Notes under the pieces: generated by a model
The model's input: the letters and a program-made list of their open reading frames with translations, nothing else
Told to the model about the DNA's origin: nothing
Database searches by the model: none
Shown: in pieces, positions 26,702 to 35,383 of the stretch
Layout of the letters: every line of letters starts with the position of its first letter
Position numbering within the stretch: the stretch's first letter is position 1
Assembly: GCF_032108445.1 (NCBI RefSeq)
Contig: NZ_CP134876.1
Span: 4,526,001 to 4,590,000, forward strand
Direction: 5' to 3'
DNA: 64,000 nucleotides
Source: Micromonospora halotolerans
GTDB lineage: Bacteria > Actinomycetota > Actinomycetes > Mycobacteriales > Micromonosporaceae
Position numbers and translations under genes: made by a program

Positions 26702-28837
26702 TCAGTCCCGCGTGCCGGCCGGCGTGACCGCCGCCGTGGCGTCCTGCGCGGGGGCGCCGGGTTCGCGGACGATCCGCCCCGGCCACCAGAACCGGTCGCC
26801 GAGCAGGAAGGCCAGCGCCGGCACCAGCACGGTGCGGACCAGCAGCGTGTCCAGCAGGACGCCGACGCAGACGATGATCCCGATCTGGGTGAGGGTGATC
26901 AGCGGCAGCACGCCGAGCACGGCGAAGACCGCCGCGAGCAGCACGCCCGCGCTGGTGATGACCCCGCCGGTGACCCGCAGCGCGGAGCGCATCCCGTCCC
27001 GGGTGCCGGTCCGGCGCGCGTCCTCGCGGGCCCGGGTGACCAGGAAGATGTTGTAGTCCACGCCGAGCGCCACCAGGAACACGAAGGCGAGCAGCAGCAC
27101 CCCGCTGTCCAGCGCCGGGAAGCCCAGCACCCGGTCGAACAGCAGCCAGGCCGCGCCGAGGCTGGCGAAGAACGACGCGATGACCGTCAGCACCAGCAGC
27201 ACCGGTGCGAGCAGCCCGCGCAGCAGCAGCACCAGCACCGCCCCGACCAGCAGCAGGATGATCGGCAGGATCAGCCAGAGGTCCTTCGTGTTCGCCCGGT
27301 CCGAGTCGTAGGTGGCGGCCACCGTACCGCCGACCAGCGCGCCGTCCGGGGCGTCGGCGCCGGTGACCGCGGGCGGCGCGGAGTCCGGCACGGCGGCGAC
27401 CGCGCCACGCAGCGCCTCGACGGTCCGGTCCGAGGCGGCGGTGCCCGGTTCGGCCGCCAGCACCACGTCGACCTGGGCGACCCGGTCGCCGGCGGCGCCG
27501 GGCCGGGCGGAGGCGACCCCGTCGACCGCGCCGGCGGCGGCCAGCACCGCCGGTGCCGCGCCCGGGTTGGTGAGCACGGCGACCGGTTGGGTGGCGCCGG
27601 CCGGAAAGGCCCGGGCCAGGGTCTCGGCGCCGGCCACCGCCTCCGGCTTCACCCGGAACTGCTCGGTCTCGGACAGCCCGGTGCGGATGCCCAGGCCGCC
27701 GAGGGCGAGGGCGGCGAGGAGCAGGACGGACAGCGCGGCGACGGGCAGCGGGCGGCGCGCGACGGCGAGGCCGAGCCGGCCCCAGACCCGGCCGTCCCGG
27801 GCCGTGTCGCCGACCCGGGGTACGAACGGCCAGAACAGCCCCCGTCCGAAGAGCACCAGGGCGGCAGGGAGCACGAAGAGCGCGGAGAGCATGGCGAGGA
27901 CCACGCCGGTGGCGCAGGCCACCGCGAGCGCCCGGTTGGTCTCCTGCTCGGACAGCAGCAGGGTGAGCACGCCGAGCACCACGGTCGAGCCGCTGGCCAG
28001 GATCGGCTCGGCGGTGCGGCGCAGCGCGGCGCGCATGGCGGTGAACCGGTTCTCCTCGCGGTGCAGTTCCTCCCGGTAGCGGGCGATGAGCAGCAGCGCG
28101 TAGTCGGTCGCGGCGCCGAAGACGAGCACGCTCGCGATGCCGGTGACCTGGCCCTCCTGGAGGTGGATGCCGAGCGCGGGCACGATCGTGTCGACGGCTC
28201 GCAGGGTGAGCTGCTCGGTCGCGCCGACGACCAGCAGCGGCACGATCCACAGGAACGGGCTGCGGTAGGTGATCAGCAGCAGCAGCGCCACGACGCCGGC
28301 CGTGACCGCGAGCAGGGTGATGTCGGCGCCGTCGAAGACCTTGCTGAGGTCGGCGGTGAAGGCCGGGGCGCCGGTCACCTCGACGGTCAGCGCGTCGGGC
28401 AGGTCGGCCAGCGCCGCGCGGAGCCGGGCCACCTCGTCCACCACGGCCTCCTGGCCGCCGGCGGTGGCCAGCGGCACGGCGACCAGCGCCACGGTGCCGT
28501 CGGGGGAGAACTGGGCAGGCGCCACCTTCCCGCCGGCGGCGAGCCGGCCCAGCTCGGCGGACGCGCCGTCGAGCGCGGCCCGGTCGGCCGCGGCCAGCGG
28601 TGTCCGGTCGGCGCGGCTGACCACCACGACCGCGGGCTGCACGTCGCTGTCCGGCAACTGGTCCTGGAGGCGCTCGACCTGGGTCGACTCCCACTGCACC
28701 GAGAGGCCGGTGGCCGAGACGGGATCGGGGTTGTCGGGGCGGGGGAGGCCGATGACGACCGCGCCGACGACGAGCGCGGCGGCCACGGTGAGCCAGGCGG
28801 CCAGCCGGCCCCGGGCGACGCGGGTGAACAGTGACAT
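26702..28837 (-). CDS. MMPL-family (RND-type) transporter
   Basis: 711 residues with about twelve membrane helices in two halves, each preceded by a large extracytoplasmic loop. MMPL patterns: FDGADITLLAVTAGVVALLL (first cluster), SVLVFGAATDYALLLIARYR near residue 260 (GxxxDY motif of the proton relay), and VFLVALGVDYNIFLVTRARE in the second half. Family members export lipids, siderophores or drugs; the cargo here is unknown. ATG 28837 with AGAGGG 8 nt upstream. Divergent from a MarR regulator across a near-perfect palindrome that overlaps both promoters, so MarR most likely represses it. Confidence 0.9.
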   Translation of the reverse strand: MSLFTRVARGRLAAWLTVAAALVVGAVVIGLPRPDNPDPVSATGLSVQWESTQVERLQDQLPDSDVQPAVVVVSRADRTPLAAADRAALDGASAELGRLAAGGKVAPAQFSPDGTVALVAVPLATAGGQEAVVDEVARLRAALADLPDALTVEVTGAPAFTADLSKVFDGADITLLAVTAGVVALLLLITYRSPFLWIVPLLVVGATEQLTLRAVDTIVPALGIHLQEGQVTGIASVLVFGAATDYALLLIARYREELHREENRFTAMRAALRRTAEPILASGSTVVLGVLTLLLSEQETNRALAVACATGVVLAMLSALFVLPAALVLFGRGLFWPFVPRVGDTARDGRVWGRLGLAVARRPLPVAALSVLLLAALALGGLGIRTGLSETEQFRVKPEAVAGAETLARAFPAGATQPVAVLTNPGAAPAVLAAAGAVDGVASARPGAAGDRVAQVDVVLAAEPGTAASDRTVEALRGAVAAVPDSAPPAVTGADAPDGALVGGTVAATYDSDRANTKDLWLILPIILLLVGAVLVLLLRGLLAPVLLVLTVIASFFASLGAAWLLFDRVLGFPALDSGVLLLAFVFLVALGVDYNIFLVTRAREDARRTGTRDGMRSALRVTGGVITSAGVLLAAVFAVLGVLPLITLTQIGIIVCVGVLLDTLLVRTVLVPALAFLLGDRFWWPGRIVREPGAPAQDATAAVTPAGTRD

Positions 28838-28873
28838 CGGGGTGCCCTCTGGTGATCGTTTGCGGCGACGACT

Positions 28874-28902
28874 CTCGCTTACCAAGTATCTTGATAAGCG
28901 AG
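28874..28902. promoter_or_regulatory. MarR operator in the divergent MMPL/marR promoter region
   Basis: CTCGCTTACCAAG-TAT-CTTGATAAGCGAG: 13-bp arms with one mismatch around a 3-bp centre. Plus-strand promoter: TTACCA (28879-28884), 17 bp, GATTAT (28902-28907). Minus-strand promoter: TTATCA (28897-28892), 17 bp, GAGAGT. The palindrome covers the -35 and spacer of both, a classic arrangement for a repressor controlling both transcripts. Confidence 0.8.
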
Positions 28903-28963
28903 ATTATCGGTGGAGGTCCTATGCTGCAAGCGGACGGTCCGGGCAGGGGGGAAGCGGCGAGAC

Positions 28964-29503
28964 GTGGCGCAGAGCATGTACCGGCGGCGGGACGACCCGC
29001 GCGGGCGGATGATCGCCGACATCACCAACGACCTGCGCCGCTACTCGGTGGACGCGCAGCACATCGGGCACGCGTTCGCCGGCCTGCACGGCCTCAACGC
29101 CACCGACCTGCACGCCCTCATCGCGGTGATGGACGCCGAGCTGCTCGGCGACCCGATCACCCCCGGCCGGCTGGGTGAGGCGCTCAACCTCTCCTCCGGG
29201 TCGGTGACCGCGCTCATCGACCGGCTGGAGCGTGGCGGGCACATCCGGCGCGACCGGGACACCGCCGACCGGCGCAAGGTCCTCCTGCACTACGCCGACC
29301 GGGGCGCCACCCTGGCCCGCAGCTTCTTCGGCCCGCTCGGCCGGCGGACCGACGAGGTGATGGCCCGGTTCAGTGACGACGAGCTGGCCGTCGTGCACCG
29401 GTTCCTGGCCGAGATGGTGGTCTCGATGCGCGAGCACCGCGACGCCGTGCGCGCGGCCCGAGGCGAGCCGGGGCGCGGCACGCCGGAACCCGCCGCGGAC
29501 TGA
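28964..29503 (+). CDS. MarR-family transcriptional regulator
   Basis: 179 residues. Winged-HTH core: ATDLHALIAVMDAELLGDPI, LGEALNLSSGSVTALIDRLE (recognition helix), GHIRRDRDTADRRKVLLHYA (wing with the DRR motif). GTG 28964 is used because AGGGGGGA lies about 11 nt upstream; ATG 28976 is the next choice. An in-frame GTG at 28910 would lie upstream of the predicted transcription start. It probably represses itself and the MMPL exporter through the 28874-28902 palindrome. The ligand is unknown. The CocE gene starts 2 bp after its stop. Confidence 0.87.
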   Translation: MAQSMYRRRDDPRGRMIADITNDLRRYSVDAQHIGHAFAGLHGLNATDLHALIAVMDAELLGDPITPGRLGEALNLSSGSVTALIDRLERGGHIRRDRDTADRRKVLLHYADRGATLARSFFGPLGRRTDEVMARFSDDELAVVHRFLAEMVVSMREHRDAVRAARGEPGRGTPEPAAD

Positions 29504-29505
29504 GC

Positions 29506-31161
29506 GTGCAGGGCGTCGTCACCCGGCTCGCCGCGGCGGCGCTGCGGCTGCCCGCCGCCCAGGCCCGGCGGATCACGGTCACCCGGGACCTCCCGGTCCG
29601 GGTCCGCGACGGGGTGACGCTGCGCACCGACCACTACGCCCCGGACCTGCCCGGGGCGGCCTGCGTGCTGATCCGCACCCCGTACGGGCGGGGCGGTCCC
29701 GTCCGGCTGCTCGGCCGCCTCCTGGCCGAGCGCGGCTACCACGTGGTGATCCAGTCCTGCCGGGGCACGTTCGGCTCCGGCGGCGAGTTCGCCCCGCTGG
29801 TGCACGAGCGCGACGACGGCCTGGACACCCTCGACTGGCTGCGCCGGCAGCCCTGGTGGACCGGCGCGTTCGGCATGTTCGGCGCCAGCTACCAGGGGTT
29901 CGTGCAGTGGGCGCTCGCCGCCGAGGCGGCCGACGAGCTGCGCGCCATGGTCGCCGTGGTCACCGCCTCGGCCACCCGCGACTCGACGTACGCGGGGGAG
30001 TCGTTCGCCCTGGACACGGTGCTCACCTGGGCGGAGCTGCTCCAAGCGCAGACCGTGCCCTGGCTGGCCCGGCAGTGGGAGCTCAAGCGCGGGCAGCCCC
30101 GGCTCACCCGCGCGCTGGCCCACCTGCCGCTGGCCGAGGCGGACCGGATCGCCACCGGGGCGACCGTGCCGTTCTTCCAGGAGTGGCTGCGCCACCACAC
30201 GCCGGACGCCGACTACTGGCGGACCCGGATCTTCGGCGACCGGATCGCCGAGGTCCGCGCGCCCGTGGCGATGGTCAGCGGCTGGCAGGACATCTTCCTC
30301 CCCGCGCAGCTCGACGACTACGCCCGGCTCCGGGCGGCCGGCGCCCGCCCCCGGCTGACGATCGGCCCGTGGACCCACGGCAGCCCCGGGCTGCTCGTGG
30401 CGGCCCTGCGCGAGGGCCTCGACTGGCTCGACGAGCACCTGGCCGGGCGCCCGGCGCCGGGCCGCGCGCCGGTCCGGGTGCACGTCGGCGGTGCCGGCGG
30501 CGGCTGGCGTGACCTGCCCGACTGGCCCCCGCCGGCCGAGCCGACCCGCTGGCACCTGCACCCCGGCCGCGCGCTCGCCCCCGCGCCGCCCGCCGGCTCC
30601 GCACCCGACCGGGTCCACTACGACCCGGCCGACCCCACGCCGTCGCTCGGCGGCCCGCTCCTGGTCGCCCAGCGGGCCGGCGCCGTGGACAACCGGCCGG
30701 TGGAGGCCCGGCCGGACGTGCTGACCTACACGAGCGCACCGCTGGACGGGCCGGTCGAGGTGGTCGGCCCGGTGCGCGCCGAGATCCACGTCCGCAGCGA
30801 GCTGTCCTACCTGGACGTCTTCGTCCGGCTCTGCGACGTCGACCGGCGGGGGCGGTCCTGGAACGTCTGCGACGGGCTGGTCCGGGTCGCGCCCGGGCGC
30901 TTCCCGCGTGATCCGTCCGGTGTGGTCCGGGTGCCGGTCACCCTCTGGCCGACCGCACACCGCTTCGCGCCCGGGCACCGGCTGCGCGTCCAGGTCTCCG
31001 GCGGCGCCCACCCGCGCTACGCACGGAACCCGGGAACCGGCGAGCCGCTCGGCACTGCCGTCACTCTTCGTGCTGGTTGGCGGGAGGTGCTGCACGATTC
31101 CGAGCATCCTTCGGCCTTGGTGCTGCCGATGGTTCCGGTGGCGTCCACAGTCGCCCCATAG
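29506..31161 (+). CDS. CocE/NonD-family hydrolase (X-Pro dipeptidyl-peptidase S15 type)
   Basis: 551 residues. Alpha/beta-hydrolase with nucleophile elbow GASYQGFVQW (Ser near residue 128), catalytic Asp/His region ending in GPWTHGSPG (His near 290), and oxyanion Tyr in RTPYGRGG. The C-terminal jelly-roll (LDGPVEVVGPVRAEIHVRSE, then FPRDPSGVVRVPVTLWPTAH) is the CocE/XPDP lectin-like domain. Such enzymes hydrolyse esters or Xaa-Pro peptides; no signal peptide. It begins 2 bp after the marR stop, without its own ribosome site, so it is probably coupled to marR. Confidence 0.9.
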   Translation: MQGVVTRLAAAALRLPAAQARRITVTRDLPVRVRDGVTLRTDHYAPDLPGAACVLIRTPYGRGGPVRLLGRLLAERGYHVVIQSCRGTFGSGGEFAPLVHERDDGLDTLDWLRRQPWWTGAFGMFGASYQGFVQWALAAEAADELRAMVAVVTASATRDSTYAGESFALDTVLTWAELLQAQTVPWLARQWELKRGQPRLTRALAHLPLAEADRIATGATVPFFQEWLRHHTPDADYWRTRIFGDRIAEVRAPVAMVSGWQDIFLPAQLDDYARLRAAGARPRLTIGPWTHGSPGLLVAALREGLDWLDEHLAGRPAPGRAPVRVHVGGAGGGWRDLPDWPPPAEPTRWHLHPGRALAPAPPAGSAPDRVHYDPADPTPSLGGPLLVAQRAGAVDNRPVEARPDVLTYTSAPLDGPVEVVGPVRAEIHVRSELSYLDVFVRLCDVDRRGRSWNVCDGLVRVAPGRFPRDPSGVVRVPVTLWPTAHRFAPGHRLRVQVSGGAHPRYARNPGTGEPLGTAVTLRAGWREVLHDSEHPSALVLPMVPVASTVAP

Positions 31162-31325
31162 TTCCAGATAGCGCTCTGAGCTGGGCATTCACCTGCGAGT
31201 GTGGATATCCTCCATGCAAGTGCCCGGTGCCGTGCAGTTGCCCGGCGGGGCGCGTCCCCGGATCGTGCGCGTTCACGCGCAGTGATCGTCGTGCCCGCCG
31301 GCCATCGATCCGGAGGGGAGATCCC

Positions 31326-32234
31326 ATGACGTCGGCTCCGGCGAACCTGTTGGCCGTCCGCAACCTGTTGCTCACCTATCTCAACGTCGACAAGAACACC
31401 GTACGGAGTCAGGACCTGGAGCCGGCCGAGGTCGGCATCGTGGGCGACCCCAACCACCGGGGCGGATACCACTGCGGATCAGACCGGGTGGTGGCCCGGG
31501 ACTACTCGGTGGTGGAGTCGCCCCGGGACTCCTCCGGCCTGACCCTGCACGCGTCCGCGCTGGACGTCGGGACGTTCTCGGTCACGTCCGGCGGCGCGAC
31601 GCACAACCTGCGTACCTTCTCCACCTGGTTCGTGTCGCAGTGTGTCGCGGGCGCCGCGGACGCCCGGGACATCCGGGAGATCATCTACTCCCCGGACGGC
31701 AGCACCGTGAAGCGGTGGGACCGGCTGGGCAAGCGCACCACCGGGGACAACAGCCACCTGTTCCACACCCACTTCAGCTTCTTCCGTGACTCCACCAAGG
31801 CGGGCCGGGACCAGACCCCGCTGTTCCGTCGCTACCTGACCGCGATCGGCCTGATCGCCCCAGCGAAACCGGAGACCGGCATGGAACAGACCGACAAGCT
31901 CATCGACAACACCGGATACCCGAACCGAACGGTCGGCAACGTCCTGGCCGACCTGGAGAACCTGCGCAACTGGCTGGTCTCCCCGGTCAACTCCACGGGC
32001 CTGGTCGCCCCGCCCCAGGCGAACTCGCCCCTGCAGCTCATGTTGGCCATGGCGCGGGCCTGGCCGGCGCTCGTCGCCCAGGTGACCGGTCTGTCCACCA
32101 AGGACTTCACCGACGAGCAGCAGATCGTCACCGGGGTGCTCGCCGGGCTGCCGCCGGAGAAGATCGCCGAGGCCATCCCGCCGCAGATCGCCCGCGACGT
32201 CGCCGACGAGCTGTCCCGGCGGCTGACCACCTGA
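31326..32234 (+). CDS. Phage-type hypothetical protein (M15-peptidase-like motifs)
   Basis: 302 residues, no signal peptide or membrane segment. The N-terminal ~170 residues contain HRGGYHCGSDRVVARDYSVV, SSGLTLHASALDVGTFSV and HLFHTHFSFFRDS. The spacing H...D...HxH is reminiscent of M15/VanY-type zinc peptidases, though the canonical SxHxxGxAxD is incomplete. The middle part (DNTGYPNRTVGNVLADLENL) resembles segments seen in actinophage lysin or tail proteins. The helical C-terminus (PPEKIAEAIPPQIARDVADE) may be an oligomerisation region. ATG 31326 with GGAGGGGAG just upstream. No other phage gene is adjacent. Function not assigned. Confidence 0.75.
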   Translation: MTSAPANLLAVRNLLLTYLNVDKNTVRSQDLEPAEVGIVGDPNHRGGYHCGSDRVVARDYSVVESPRDSSGLTLHASALDVGTFSVTSGGATHNLRTFSTWFVSQCVAGAADARDIREIIYSPDGSTVKRWDRLGKRTTGDNSHLFHTHFSFFRDSTKAGRDQTPLFRRYLTAIGLIAPAKPETGMEQTDKLIDNTGYPNRTVGNVLADLENLRNWLVSPVNSTGLVAPPQANSPLQLMLAMARAWPALVAQVTGLSTKDFTDEQQIVTGVLAGLPPEKIAEAIPPQIARDVADELSRRLTT

Positions 32235-32285
32235 TCGACCCGGCCCGCGGCGAGTGCCGCGCCGCGGTCCCGGGCCGGAACTTAG

Positions 32286-32313
32286 GCAAGAGGTATTGCG
32301 CAATAGTTCTTGC
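32286..32313. promoter_or_regulatory. ArsR operator upstream of the arsR-MFS operon
   Basis: A perfect palindrome TATTGCGCAATA (32294-32305) nested in a wider dyad with GCAAGA (32286-32291) and TCTTGC (32308-32313). It covers a possible -35 TTGCGC (32297-32302); a -10-like CATCCT at 32320-32325 ends 6 nt before the ATG. This is the layout of an autoregulated ArsR-type repressor. Confidence 0.78.
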
Positions 32314-32331
32314 GGATGCCATCCTCTCCGT

Positions 32332-32907
32332 ATGGATCAGCCCACCGTCCGGCACGTCACCGACTCCCGCGTCCTCGCCGCGCTCGCCCACCCGCTGCGG
32401 CGCCGCCTCATGGACGTCCTCAAGGTGTACGGCCCCTGCACCGTCGGCCAGCTCGCCGAGCGCACCGGCCAGGCCCCCGCCAACGTCAGCCACCACCTCA
32501 AGGTCCTCGGCGGCGCCGACCTCGTGCTGGAGGCGCCCGAGCTGGCCCGGGACCGCCGGGAACGCTGGTGGCGGCTCCGCGACCGGGGGGTGCGCTGGTC
32601 CAACACCGACTTCGACGCCGACCCCGCCGCCCGGGCGGTGGCCGACGCGGCCAGCTCACTGAACCTGGACCGGCACGTCGCCCTGGTCCGGGCCTGGCAC
32701 GCCGCGCCCGACGAGGACCACGCCGCATGGGGCGACGGCCCGTTCAGCACCGACAAGTGGCTGCGGTTGACCCCGGCGGAGCTGGCCCAGCTCAGCGACG
32801 AGATCAACGACCTGCTCGCCCGCTGGGCCGACCGCCCCGCCCCCGACGACGGGCAGCGACGCGAGCCGGTCTTCCTGTTCGCCCACGGCGTGCCGGGCCA
32901 GCCGTGA
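32332..32907 (+). CDS. ArsR-family (winged-helix) regulator
   Basis: 191 residues. N-terminal HTH: DSRVLAALAHPLRRRLMDVL, CTVGQLAERTGQAPANVSHH (recognition helix), LKVLGGADLVLEAPE. The long C-terminus (about 100-191) is the helical extension of the HTH_20 group often paired with MFS exporters. No cysteine metal site is visible, so the ligand is likely organic. ATG 32332 sits 6 nt after a -10-like element, consistent with a leaderless transcript. The MFS gene overlaps its stop by 4 bp. Confidence 0.9.
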   Translation: MDQPTVRHVTDSRVLAALAHPLRRRLMDVLKVYGPCTVGQLAERTGQAPANVSHHLKVLGGADLVLEAPELARDRRERWWRLRDRGVRWSNTDFDADPAARAVADAASSLNLDRHVALVRAWHAAPDEDHAAWGDGPFSTDKWLRLTPAELAQLSDEINDLLARWADRPAPDDGQRREPVFLFAHGVPGQP

Positions 32908-34184
32908 CCGCCCCGGCCCGCGTGACCGCGCCGGACACCGATCCCCGGCCCCGCGGCGGCCTGCTCCGGCACCGCGACTTCCGGCTGCTCTGGGCCGGGC
33001 AGACGGTCAGCGCCGTGGGCAGCAACGTGACCGCCGTGGCCCTGCCCCTCGTTGCGGTGGCCGTGCTCGACGCGACCACGTTCCAGGTGGCGGTGCTCAC
33101 GGCGGCGGCCTGGCTGCCCTGGCTGCTGGCCGGCCTGCCCGCCGGCGCCTGGGTCGACCGCGTCCGCCGGCGGCCCGTGATGATCGCCGCCGACCTCGTC
33201 TCGGCGGCGCTGTTCGCCAGCGTCCCGGTGGCCGCCCTGCTCGACCTGCTCACCGTCGGCCAGCTCCTGGTCGTCGCCCTCGGCGCCGGCCTGGCCCGGG
33301 TGTTCTTCGAGACCGCCGACCAGGTTTACCTGCCCACCCTGCTGCGCCCCGAGCAGGTGCCCGAGGGCAACGCCAGGCTGCACGCCACGCAGACGGCGAG
33401 CTACCTCGTCGGCCCCGGACTGGCCGGCCTCATCGCCCAGCTCGCCGGCGCGGTGACCGCGGTCCTGCTCGACGCCGTCAGCTTCCTGGTCTCCGCGGCC
33501 TGCCTGAGCCGCATCCGGGCCGTCGAGCCCCGCCCGGGCCGTCCCGCCGGGCCGACCTCGCTGCGCCGGGAGGTGGCCGACGGGTTGCGCTTCGTCGTCC
33601 GCGACCCGTACCTGCGGGTGCTGACGGTCTTCGGCGCGGCCAGCAACATCGGGCTCAGCGGCTACCAGGCCGTGCTCGTGGTCTTCCTGGTCCGCTCCGC
33701 CGGGCTGCCCGCCGGGCTGGTCGGGCTCCTCATCGGACTGGCCAGCGTGGGCGGGCTCGTCGGCGCCGCCCTGGCCACCGGGCTCGCACGGCGGCTCGGC
33801 TCGGCCCGCGCCCTGCTCGCCGCGGGCGCGCTCGCCGGACCGCCCGCGCTGCTCATCCCCCTGGCCGGCCCGGGCGGCCGGGTGGGCTGGCTGGTGCTCG
33901 GCGGCGCGCTGGTCAGCCTGGGCGTCGCCGTCGGCAACGTGGTGAAGGGCAGCTTCCGGCAGACGTACACGCCGCACGGGCTGCTCGGGCGGGTGACCGT
34001 GAGCATGCAGCTGCTCAACTACGGCACCATCCCGCTCGCCGCGCTGCTGGCCGGCACGCTGGGCGCCGTGTGGGGCCCGGCCGGGGCGATCCGCGTGATG
34101 ACCGCCTGGCTCGCGCTGACGCCGCTCATCCTGCTCGCCGGGCCGCTGCGGCGGCACCGTGACCTGCCGGCGGCCCCCGCCTGA
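32904..34184 (+). CDS. MFS transporter
   Basis: 426 residues with twelve predicted membrane helices. It begins with RHRDFRLLWAGQTVSAVGSN, the typical start of the MFS_3 / enterobactin-exporter-like family. The loop motif A-like GAWVDRVRRRPVMIAADLVS lies between helices 2 and 3, and FFETADQVYLPTLLRPEQVP is conserved in this subfamily. A drug or metabolite efflux role is likely. GTG 32904 overlaps the arsR stop (GTGA), so translation is coupled and expression should follow the ArsR repressor. Confidence 0.9.
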   Translation: MTAPARVTAPDTDPRPRGGLLRHRDFRLLWAGQTVSAVGSNVTAVALPLVAVAVLDATTFQVAVLTAAAWLPWLLAGLPAGAWVDRVRRRPVMIAADLVSAALFASVPVAALLDLLTVGQLLVVALGAGLARVFFETADQVYLPTLLRPEQVPEGNARLHATQTASYLVGPGLAGLIAQLAGAVTAVLLDAVSFLVSAACLSRIRAVEPRPGRPAGPTSLRREVADGLRFVVRDPYLRVLTVFGAASNIGLSGYQAVLVVFLVRSAGLPAGLVGLLIGLASVGGLVGAALATGLARRLGSARALLAAGALAGPPALLIPLAGPGGRVGWLVLGGALVSLGVAVGNVVKGSFRQTYTPHGLLGRVTVSMQLLNYGTIPLAALLAGTLGAVWGPAGAIRVMTAWLALTPLILLAGPLRRHRDLPAAPA

Positions 34185-34195
34185 GGATGCGCTGC

Positions 34196-34223
34196 GGCGG
34201 CGGTCGGACAACCGACCGCCGCC
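34196..34223. terminator. Bidirectional terminator, MFS / cspA
   Basis: Perfect 12-bp stem GGCGGCGGTCGG / CCGACCGCCGCC (34196-34207, 34212-34223) with loop ACAA, between convergent stops at 34184 and 34236. Confidence 0.88.
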
Positions 34224-34235
34224 ACCGGCACGAAG

Positions 34236-34439
34236 CTACATCGGACGGACGTTGTCCGCCTGCGGACCCTTCTGCCCCTGGGTCACCTCGAACTCGACCT
34301 TCTGGCCCTCGTTCAGCTCGCGGTAGCCGCTGGATTGAATGGCCGAGTAGTGGACGAACACGTCCGGACCTCCGCCGTCCTGCTCGATGAAGCCGAAGCC
34401 CTTTTCCGAGTTGAACCACTTGACCGTGCCGGTTGCCAT
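34236..34439 (-). CDS. cspA: Cold-shock domain protein
   Basis: 67 residues, a single cold-shock OB-fold. RNP1 KGFGFI at residue 15 and RNP2 VFVHYS near 31. It starts [20 protein letters not shown] and ends [13 protein letters not shown], standard for actinobacterial CspA-type RNA chaperones. ATG 34439 with GGGAGAG 5 nt upstream. The leader contains a small hairpin (CACCGG/CCGGTG at 34468-34485). Confidence 0.96.
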   Translation of the reverse strand: MATGTVKWFNSEKGFGFIEQDGGGPDVFVHYSAIQSSGYRELNEGQKVEFEVTQGQKGPQADNVRPM

Positions 34440-34467
34440 GCGTCTCTCCCTGTTCAATGCGGGTGAG

Positions 34468-34485
34468 CACCGGTCGCCGCCGGTG
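34468..34485 (-). promoter_or_regulatory. Hairpin in the cspA 5' leader
   Basis: CACCGG-N6-CCGGTG, 29 nt upstream of the cspA start codon. Cold-shock genes often carry structured leaders; a regulatory role here is inference only. Confidence 0.35.
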
Positions 34486-34617
34486 ATCGCCCTTTACCTT
34501 CCCGACAGTAACCGCCCGAACCGCGATCCGCTGGCGGAAGTGCCGGCGTGGCCCATGATTACGCCGCCAGCGGGAAAGTCCCCCCGGCCCGGGGCGGCGA
34601 GGGGCATGCTTGCCCCG

Positions 34618-35292
34618 GTGAGGACACCGACGCCGCTGGCCGACCTGGAACGGGAGATCGCGGCGCCCGGCGACGGCCTGGACCGGCTGCGGCTGGTCGA
34701 CGCGCCGTTCGTGCCGGAGGTGCGCCTGCACCTCGCCGAGGACGCCATTCTCTGGTGGGCCCGGATGGAGGCGGCGGCCGGCCGGCCCCTGCCGCCGCCC
34801 TACTGGGCCTCCGTCTGGGCCGGGGGGCAGGCGCTCGCCCGGCACCTTCTCGACCACCCCGAACTGGTCGCCGGGCGGCGGGTGCTCGACCTGGCCGCCG
34901 GCTCCGGGCTGGTCGCCATCGCCGCCGCGCTCGCCGGCGCCGACCGGGTGGTCGCCAACGACGTCGACCCGTGGGCGGTGGCGGCCGTGACGGTCAACGC
35001 CCGGGCCAACCGGGTGACCGTCGCCGCCACCGGGGACGACCTGCTGGACAGCACCGCCACCGCCGACCTCGTGCTGGCCGGGGACGTCCTCTACGACGAG
35101 GCGCTGGCCGCGCGGATGCTGCCGTACCTGCAACGGGCCGCCGACCGCGGCGTCCAGGTGCTGGTCGGCGACCCGGACCGGGGGCACCTGCCGCCGGACC
35201 GGCTGCAGCTGGTGGCTAGCTATCCGGTGCCGGTCACCGAACCCTCGGTCGACTCCCCGGTCCGCCGGGTCCAGGTGCTCCGCCCCCGCTGA
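34618..35292 (+). CDS. Class I methyltransferase (ETFB-lysine / METTL-like)
   Basis: About 224 residues. It begins TPLADLEREIAAPGDGLDRL and has PPYWASVWAGGQALARHLLD before motif I RRVLDLAAGSGLVAIAAALA, then VVANDVDPWAVAAVTVNARA and DLVLAGDVLYDE. The Y-W-A-x-x-W and GDVLYD motifs are those of the METTL20/ETFB lysine and small-protein methyltransferase group. GTG 34618 is chosen: a -10-like CATGCT (34605-34610) ends 7 nt upstream, which fits a leaderless message. ATG 34606 lies inside that element and has no usable ribosome site, but remains possible. Confidence 0.82.
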   Translation: MRTPTPLADLEREIAAPGDGLDRLRLVDAPFVPEVRLHLAEDAILWWARMEAAAGRPLPPPYWASVWAGGQALARHLLDHPELVAGRRVLDLAAGSGLVAIAAALAGADRVVANDVDPWAVAAVTVNARANRVTVAATGDDLLDSTATADLVLAGDVLYDEALAARMLPYLQRAADRGVQVLVGDPDRGHLPPDRLQLVASYPVPVTEPSVDSPVRRVQVLRPR

Positions 35293-35370
35293 CCCCTCAG
35301 GGATCATCCGGAGGCGGACTCGGGGGACCGGTGGGGAGCAAACCCGATGTGCCGGGTCGCCCCGGGGCCC

Positions 35371-35376
35371 TAGCGT
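35371..35376 (+). promoter_or_regulatory. Leaderless -10 of dedA
   Basis: TAGCGT, 7 nt before the ATG at 35384. No upstream Shine-Dalgarno. Confidence 0.5.
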
Positions 35377-35383
35377 ACGGAGC

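Noticed and set aside
28921..29178. ORF starting ATG 28921 just after GGAGG
   Set aside because: It is out of frame with the MarR gene, and its translation is an Arg/Pro-rich shadow. The well-placed ribosome site may be coincidental or belong to a short leader peptide, but nothing supports a protein.
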